DNA of 7,428 nt from Candidatus Woesearchaeota archaeon (GTDB lineage Archaea > Nanobdellota > Nanobdellia > Woesearchaeales > GW2011-AR4), in assembly GCA_030631975.1 (NCBI GenBank), contig DAOVKD010000023.1:1-7428 (forward strand). The letters are read 5' to 3'. The notes under the pieces were generated by a model. That model was not told the origin of the DNA. It saw only the letters and a list, made by a program, of their open reading frames with translations, and searched no databases. Shown here piece after piece: positions 5,113 to 7,428 of the stretch; the stretch's first letter is position 1, and each line of letters begins with the position of its first letter. The position numbers and the translations under genes were made by a program.

Positions 5113-5718
5113 ATGGGGACAATATACAACTGTGATCCATCTGAGCTAATTGAAAAAGCAGCAGAGGAATTAAAAAAATTAGAACCAATAAAAGCGCCTG
5201 ATTGGGCGCCATTTGTCAAGACAGGCGTGCATAAGGAAATACCTCCATCTATAAAGGATTGGTGGTATGTAAGGGCGGCTTCTGTTTTAAGACATGTTTA
5301 TAGGTTTGGTCCAATTGGAGTCTCTAAGTTAAGGGTAAAGTATGGCGGCAAAAAAAATAGAGGAGTAAAGCCAGAGCATTTCTATAAGGGTTCAGGAAGC
5401 ATACTAAGGAAGATAATACAGCAGCTTGAGAAAGAAGGTTTTGTTAAAAAAGATCTGAAAAGCCTGCGTAAGGGAAGGCTGATAACAGCCAAGGGTAAGA
5501 AGTTTCTGGATGATATTGCAGGTAAAATTTCCAAAGTTACAGTTTCTGAACAAAAAACAGAAACAAAGGAAAAATCCGCAGATAACAAAGAAGTAAAGCA
5601 GGAAAAGAAAGAAGAAACAAAGAAAGAGACAAAACAGGAAAATAAAGCTGAGCAAAAAGAGGCAAAACAAGATAAAACAGAAACAAAAAAAACAAAAACC
5701 AACAGGAAAATTTCATAA
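5113..5718 (+). CDS. rps19e: Ribosomal protein eS19 with a K/E-rich C-terminal tail
   Basis: 201 residues from ATG 5113; an in-frame TTG nine bases earlier is less likely. It is a protein of the small ribosomal subunit head, shared by archaea and eukaryotes and tied to late 16S/18S maturation. The eS19 core is unmistakable: the N-terminal helix, then PDWAPFVKTGVHKEIPP (29-45), DWWYVRAASVLRHVY (49-63), GPIGVSKLRVKYGG (66-79), FYKGSGSILRKIIQQLEKEGFV (90-111, key residues GSGS and LEK) and GRLITAKGKKFLD (121-133). Archaeal eS19 is usually about 150 residues; here residues 145-201 form a low-complexity tail of Lys, Glu, Gln and Thr. The last codons overlap the 27-bp repeat. It heads the cluster with PDCD5, eL39 and eL31. 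The likely ribosome site is only a weak TGAT. Confidence 0.94.
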   Translation: MGTIYNCDPSELIEKAAEELKKLEPIKAPDWAPFVKTGVHKEIPPSIKDWWYVRAASVLRHVYRFGPIGVSKLRVKYGGKKNRGVKPEHFYKGSGSILRKIIQQLEKEGFVKKDLKSLRKGRLITAKGKKFLDDIAGKISKVTVSEQKTETKEKSADNKEVKQEKKEETKKETKQENKAEQKEAKQDKTETKKTKTNRKIS

Positions 5719-5726
5719 ATTAATTT
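5700..5726 (+). repeat. 27-bp repeat, copy 2 (spans the eS19 stop codon)
   Basis: Identical to the complement of 3835-3861. Here it encodes the last eS19 residues (NRKIS), the stop at 5716-5718 and eight bases beyond. In copy 1 the same bases fall in a different reading frame, so common protein descent does not explain the match. Confidence 0.8.
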
Positions 5727-5739
5727 TCTCTAGTTTAGT

Positions 5740-5788
5740 AAAGTTTTTCAAAACTTTATAAACAACAAGAAAATTAGTAATTTTCTTG
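5740..5788 (+). terminator. Two AT-rich hairpins after eS19
   Basis: AAAGTTTT-TC-AAAACTTT (5740-5757, 8 pairs) and CAAGAAAATT-AGT-AATTTTCTTG (5766-5788, 10 perfect pairs). They may end the eS19 transcript or protect its 3' end. Archaeal termination mainly needs T-runs, which are short here, so the terminator role is tentative. The first hairpin overlaps a TATA-like TTTATAAA at 5755-5762 that could be an extra upstream promoter for the next gene. Confidence 0.4.
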
Positions 5789-5817
5789 AGCATATAACGT
5801 TTTCACTGGGTTCAAAC

Positions 5818-5825
5818 TTTATATA
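5818..5825 (+). promoter_or_regulatory. TATA box of the PDCD5-eL39-eL31 operon
   Basis: TTTATATA within AAACTTTATATAC lies about 28 bases before the ATG at 5849, predicting a leaderless message for the first gene. The tight spacing of the next two genes suggests they share this promoter. Confidence 0.6.
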
Positions 5826-5848
5826 CAATAAAAAATATTGAATTAAAA

Positions 5849-6181
5849 ATGGGCGGGTTAGAAGAAATAAGAAAAAAGAAATTGGAAGAATTAAGAATAA
5901 ATCAACTGGAGCAGCTGCCGCAACAAGCTCAGGAAGAAGAGCAGTTAAAGCGGCAGATAGAGCAATTAGAGATGATTGTTAGGCAGGCATTGACTAAAGA
6001 AGCGTTGCAAAGATATGGAAATTTAAAGGTAGCTTTTCCTGATAGAGCTGTCCAGTTATTAGTCATATTGGCACAAACAATCCAGTCCGGACAGATAAAT
6101 AAAATTGATGATAATACATTGAAAGAAATTTTGAAGAAATTAAGCCCTAAGAAAAGGGATGTTAAGATAAAGAGAGTTTAG
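5849..6181 (+). CDS. PDCD5-family DNA-binding protein (TFAR19-related)
   Basis: 110 residues, the usual length for archaeal members of the dsDNA-binding PDCD5 family. It starts with a charged helix, MGGLEEIRKKKLEEL, followed by a Gln/Glu-rich helical stretch (16-40). The three-helix core carries the family signature: LTKEALQRYGNLKVAFPDRAVQLL (48-71, key residues ARxRxxN-like ALQRYGNLK and P64). It ends in the basic tail KKLSPKKRDVKIKRV. Archaeal members bind DNA in vitro and are commonly encoded beside eS19, eL39 and eL31, which is the arrangement here; their cellular job is poorly known and a chaperone or translation-linked role has also been proposed. Its stop is one base before the eL39 start, so the two are co-transcribed. 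Start chosen from the TATA spacing. Confidence 0.9.
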   Translation: MGGLEEIRKKKLEELRINQLEQLPQQAQEEEQLKRQIEQLEMIVRQALTKEALQRYGNLKVAFPDRAVQLLVILAQTIQSGQINKIDDNTLKEILKKLSPKKRDVKIKRV

Positions 6182-6182
6182 G

Positions 6183-6356
6183 ATGGCGCGCTACAAACAC
6201 CCAAGCAGGAAGAAAAGATTGGCAAAAAAGCATAAGCTAACTAAATGGGCGCCTTTCTGGACAGTGCCTAAAATTTATGGCAAGACCAGAAGAATTCATC
6301 CAGGCAGGCATACTAAGATTAAAAGGAGTTGGAGACGTACAAAGACTAAGGCTTAA
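6183..6356 (+). CDS. rpl39e: Ribosomal protein eL39
   Basis: 57 residues, translated by me: it begins MARYKHPSRKKRLAKKHK and ends in KRSWRRTKTKA. eL39 is a tiny, strongly basic protein (about 51 residues in most archaea) that lines the nascent-peptide exit tunnel of the large subunit. The signature is clear: a Lys-rich N-terminal helix (KKRLAKKHKL), WAPFWTVPKIYGKTRRIHPGR (22-42, key residues PFW and RRIH) and the tryptophan-arginine ending SWRR. The few extra residues sit in the middle and at the C-terminus. It starts one base after the PDCD5 stop and ends 13 bases before eL31, consistent with one operon. No strong Shine-Dalgarno is visible, so translational coupling to PDCD5 is likely. Confidence 0.93.
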   Translation: MARYKHPSRKKRLAKKHKLTKWAPFWTVPKIYGKTRRIHPGRHTKIKRSWRRTKTKA

Positions 6357-6369
6357 ACAATAAAATAAA

Positions 6370-6978
6370 ATGGCTAAGAAAGAAGAAAAACCAAAAATAG
6401 TATTGGAAAGGGACTATAATGTTCCTTTGAGGAAGGAATTCCAAAAAGCAGCTAGATGGAGGAGGACAGAAAAGGCTATTAAGGCTTTGAAAGAATTTAT
6501 AGCCAAGCATATGAAATCTGAGAATGTTGTTATTGGTAAATATGTTAATAAGCAATTATGGAAAAACGGGATTAAAAATCCACCGCATCATGTCAAGGTT
6601 ACTGCACAAAAAGATGAAAAAGGAAAAGTTACTGTAGAACTTACAGAATTGCCGGCAAAAGCAAAAAGAGAGCTTGAAAAGGATAAAGATCTGAAGAAAA
6701 AGAAAGAAGAAAAAGAAGAAGCTAAGAAAAGGGAAGAAGCCAAAGCAAAAGAAGCAGAAAAGACTGAAGAAGCTAAAAAGAAAGAAGAAGAAAAGAAAAA
6801 GGAAAAACCAGGGCAAAAGGCTGAAGAAATAAAAAAAGAGAAAGAGGAAAAGGCAAAAGAGATAGAAAAAGAGGGAATCAAAGAGCTGAAAAAAGAGCTG
6901 CCAAAGCAGCAAGTTCCAAAACCAATGGCAGCTCTAAAACATGTTGAGCAAAGGCCTACTGCGCCTAAGGGGCAGTGA
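6370..6978 (+). CDS. rpl31e: Ribosomal protein eL31 with a 100-residue K/E-rich extension
   Basis: 202 residues, about twice the usual 80-95 of archaeal eL31, a large-subunit protein next to the exit tunnel where it helps form the docking platform for targeting factors. Residues 10-94 match the family: IVLERDYNVPLRKEFQKAARWRR (key residues NVPLR and RWRR), AIKALKEFIAKHMKSENVVIG (36-56), VNKQLWKNGIKNPPHHVKV (59-77) and a closing strand GKVTVELTEL. From about residue 96 to 178 the protein is almost only Lys, Glu and Ala, predicted to be a long single charged helix, ending in a proline/glutamine segment PKQQVPKPM...RPTAPKGQ. The eS19 tail is similar in composition. It is last in the visible cluster; aIF6, which often follows eL31 in archaea, is not next. 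Confidence 0.93.
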   Translation: MAKKEEKPKIVLERDYNVPLRKEFQKAARWRRTEKAIKALKEFIAKHMKSENVVIGKYVNKQLWKNGIKNPPHHVKVTAQKDEKGKVTVELTELPAKAKRELEKDKDLKKKKEEKEEAKKREEAKAKEAEKTEEAKKKEEEKKKEKPGQKAEEIKKEKEEKAKEIEKEGIKELKKELPKQQVPKPMAALKHVEQRPTAPKGQ

Positions 6979-7010
6979 GATATAATGGGCTGTAAGGTTA
7001 ATGTCACATA

Positions 7011-7059
7011 AAATATTTAAAAAATTATAAATGTTTTTTAATATTTTTTATTTCTTTTC
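7011..7059 (+). terminator. AT-rich hairpin and T-run after eL31
   Basis: AAATATTTAAAAAA (7011-7024) can pair with TTTTTTAATATTT (7034-7046) apart from one bulged T. It is followed by a T-rich run, TTTTTATTTCTTTTCT. A T-rich tract straight after the last gene of the operon is what archaeal RNA polymerase needs to stop. Confidence 0.5.
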
Positions 7060-7186
7060 TGTCATTATATTTTAAGGTGATGTATCATGAATCAATTTAC
7101 TAACATTATTTTCAATATCGAAAACAAATAAACAAACCACAACAATTAAATATCAGTTTAGCTTATCCAAACACTAGGAAAAAGAG

Positions 7187-7194
7187 TTTATATT
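7187..7194 (+). promoter_or_regulatory. TATA box ahead of the candidate H/ACA RNA
   Basis: TTTATATT preceded by the purine-rich GGAAAAAGAG, a good TATA plus BRE arrangement. It predicts transcription starting near 7217, about 10 bases before the structured RNA. Confidence 0.5.
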
Positions 7195-7226
7195 GGGGCT
7201 TTATTGATTTGTTGGATTTATGTTCA

Positions 7227-7307
7227 ATGCCCGTCACGAGAGTACCCATGGGAGCTGTCGCTAAATGCAAGCGATGAACCTGGGGGTTAGTGTTACGGGC
7301 TACATTA
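7227..7307 (+). ncRNA. Candidate archaeal H/ACA guide RNA
   Basis: The sequence folds as one H/ACA unit. The basal stem pairs GCCCGT (7229-7234) with ACGGGC (7295-7300), then one base, then ACA (7302-7304). A two-sided pocket lies above it (7235-7243 and 7288-7294). The upper stem pairs 7244-7252 with 7279-7287, with one mismatch and two G.T pairs. A purine-rich uneven loop (AGCTG against TGAA) could form the L7Ae kink-turn. The tip is the stem TCGCT/AGCGA with a 7-base loop. Fourteen bases separate the top of the pocket from ACA, the spacing expected for guides that direct rRNA pseudouridylation. GC content is far above the surroundings and a promoter lies just ahead. An alternative is a riboswitch or another structured RNA; I matched no known family beyond this architecture. 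Confidence 0.5.
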
Positions 7308-7428
7308 CCTTTAATAAGCCCAAAAGAGTATTAGAACAAGCTTTTAGACTTAAAAATCATTATTATCACTTTATTTTGCTTATTAAGAGAAATTAAGCAG
7401 AAGCAGGTTAAATTAGGTTAATCAGAGA
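7308..7428. other. No feature recognised
   Basis: AT-rich sequence after the candidate RNA. GGGCT at 7297-7301 could also pair with AGCCC at 7317-7321, an alternative to the basal stem of the RNA. I see no open reading frame, RNA gene or clear promoter up to the window edge. Confidence 0.3.

Noticed and set aside
5382..5702. Minus-strand frames opposite the eS19 tail rich in Phe, Ser and Cys
   Set aside because: They are the antisense image of Lys/Glu-rich codons; the same happens opposite the eL31 tail (6556-7007). They look like membrane segments only because of base composition.
6984..7010. Eight-codon frame after eL31
   Set aside because: Too short, with no ribosome site or promoter.
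7227..7307. SRP RNA, tRNA, hammerhead or TPP riboswitch
   Set aside because: The SRP apical motif, tRNA arms with a T-loop, the CUGAUGA/GAAA hammerhead core and the TPP consensus are all absent. Only the H/ACA layout fits.

Overview
The window is AT-rich archaeal DNA. The evidence is archaeal/eukaryotic-type ribosomal proteins (eS19, eL39, eL31), a PDCD5-family protein, an archaeal diphthamide-synthesis protein, an archaeal kleisin (ScpA), and TATA boxes about 25 bp ahead of start codons, so that most transcripts look leaderless. The compact, K/E-rich proteins and a Dph2 without its first domain would fit a small-genome (DPANN-like) archaeon, but that placement is inference.

Layout. Positions 1-1002 (minus): 5' part of a class V PLP aminotransferase running off the left edge. 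1003-1355: back-to-back promoters separated by mobile element copy A. 1356-2024 (plus): short Dph2-like protein. 2033-2602 (minus): threonylcarbamoyl-AMP synthase, converging on dph2 with an 8-base gap. 2603-2882: element copy B. 2883-3722 (minus): amidohydrolase-2 family hydrolase. 3727-3921: possible gene remnant. 3922-4659 (minus): ScpA. 4660-5112: divergent promoter region carrying element copy C, then a structured eS19 leader. 5113-6978 (plus): translation cluster eS19, PDCD5, eL39, eL31. 6979-7428: no protein gene seen; it holds a terminator-like hairpin and a promoter followed by a compact RNA that folds like an archaeal H/ACA guide RNA.

The most striking item is a previously unannotated repeat family: three copies (A, B, C) of a 138-174 bp core with GGCTGTGCC/GGCACAGCC ends, a near-invariant G-rich block and internal stems. 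Each core sits inside an outer inverted repeat whose sequence differs in each copy. In copies A and B that outer repeat is bordered by 9-bp direct repeats, and in C by 5 bp. This looks like a non-autonomous mobile element that is either palindrome-targeting or palindrome-nested. All three lie in intergenic regions upstream of housekeeping genes.

The genes are largely information-processing: tRNA t6A modification (TsaC), EF2 diphthamide modification (Dph2), chromosome organisation (ScpA), ribosomal proteins and possibly rRNA pseudouridylation (H/ACA RNA).
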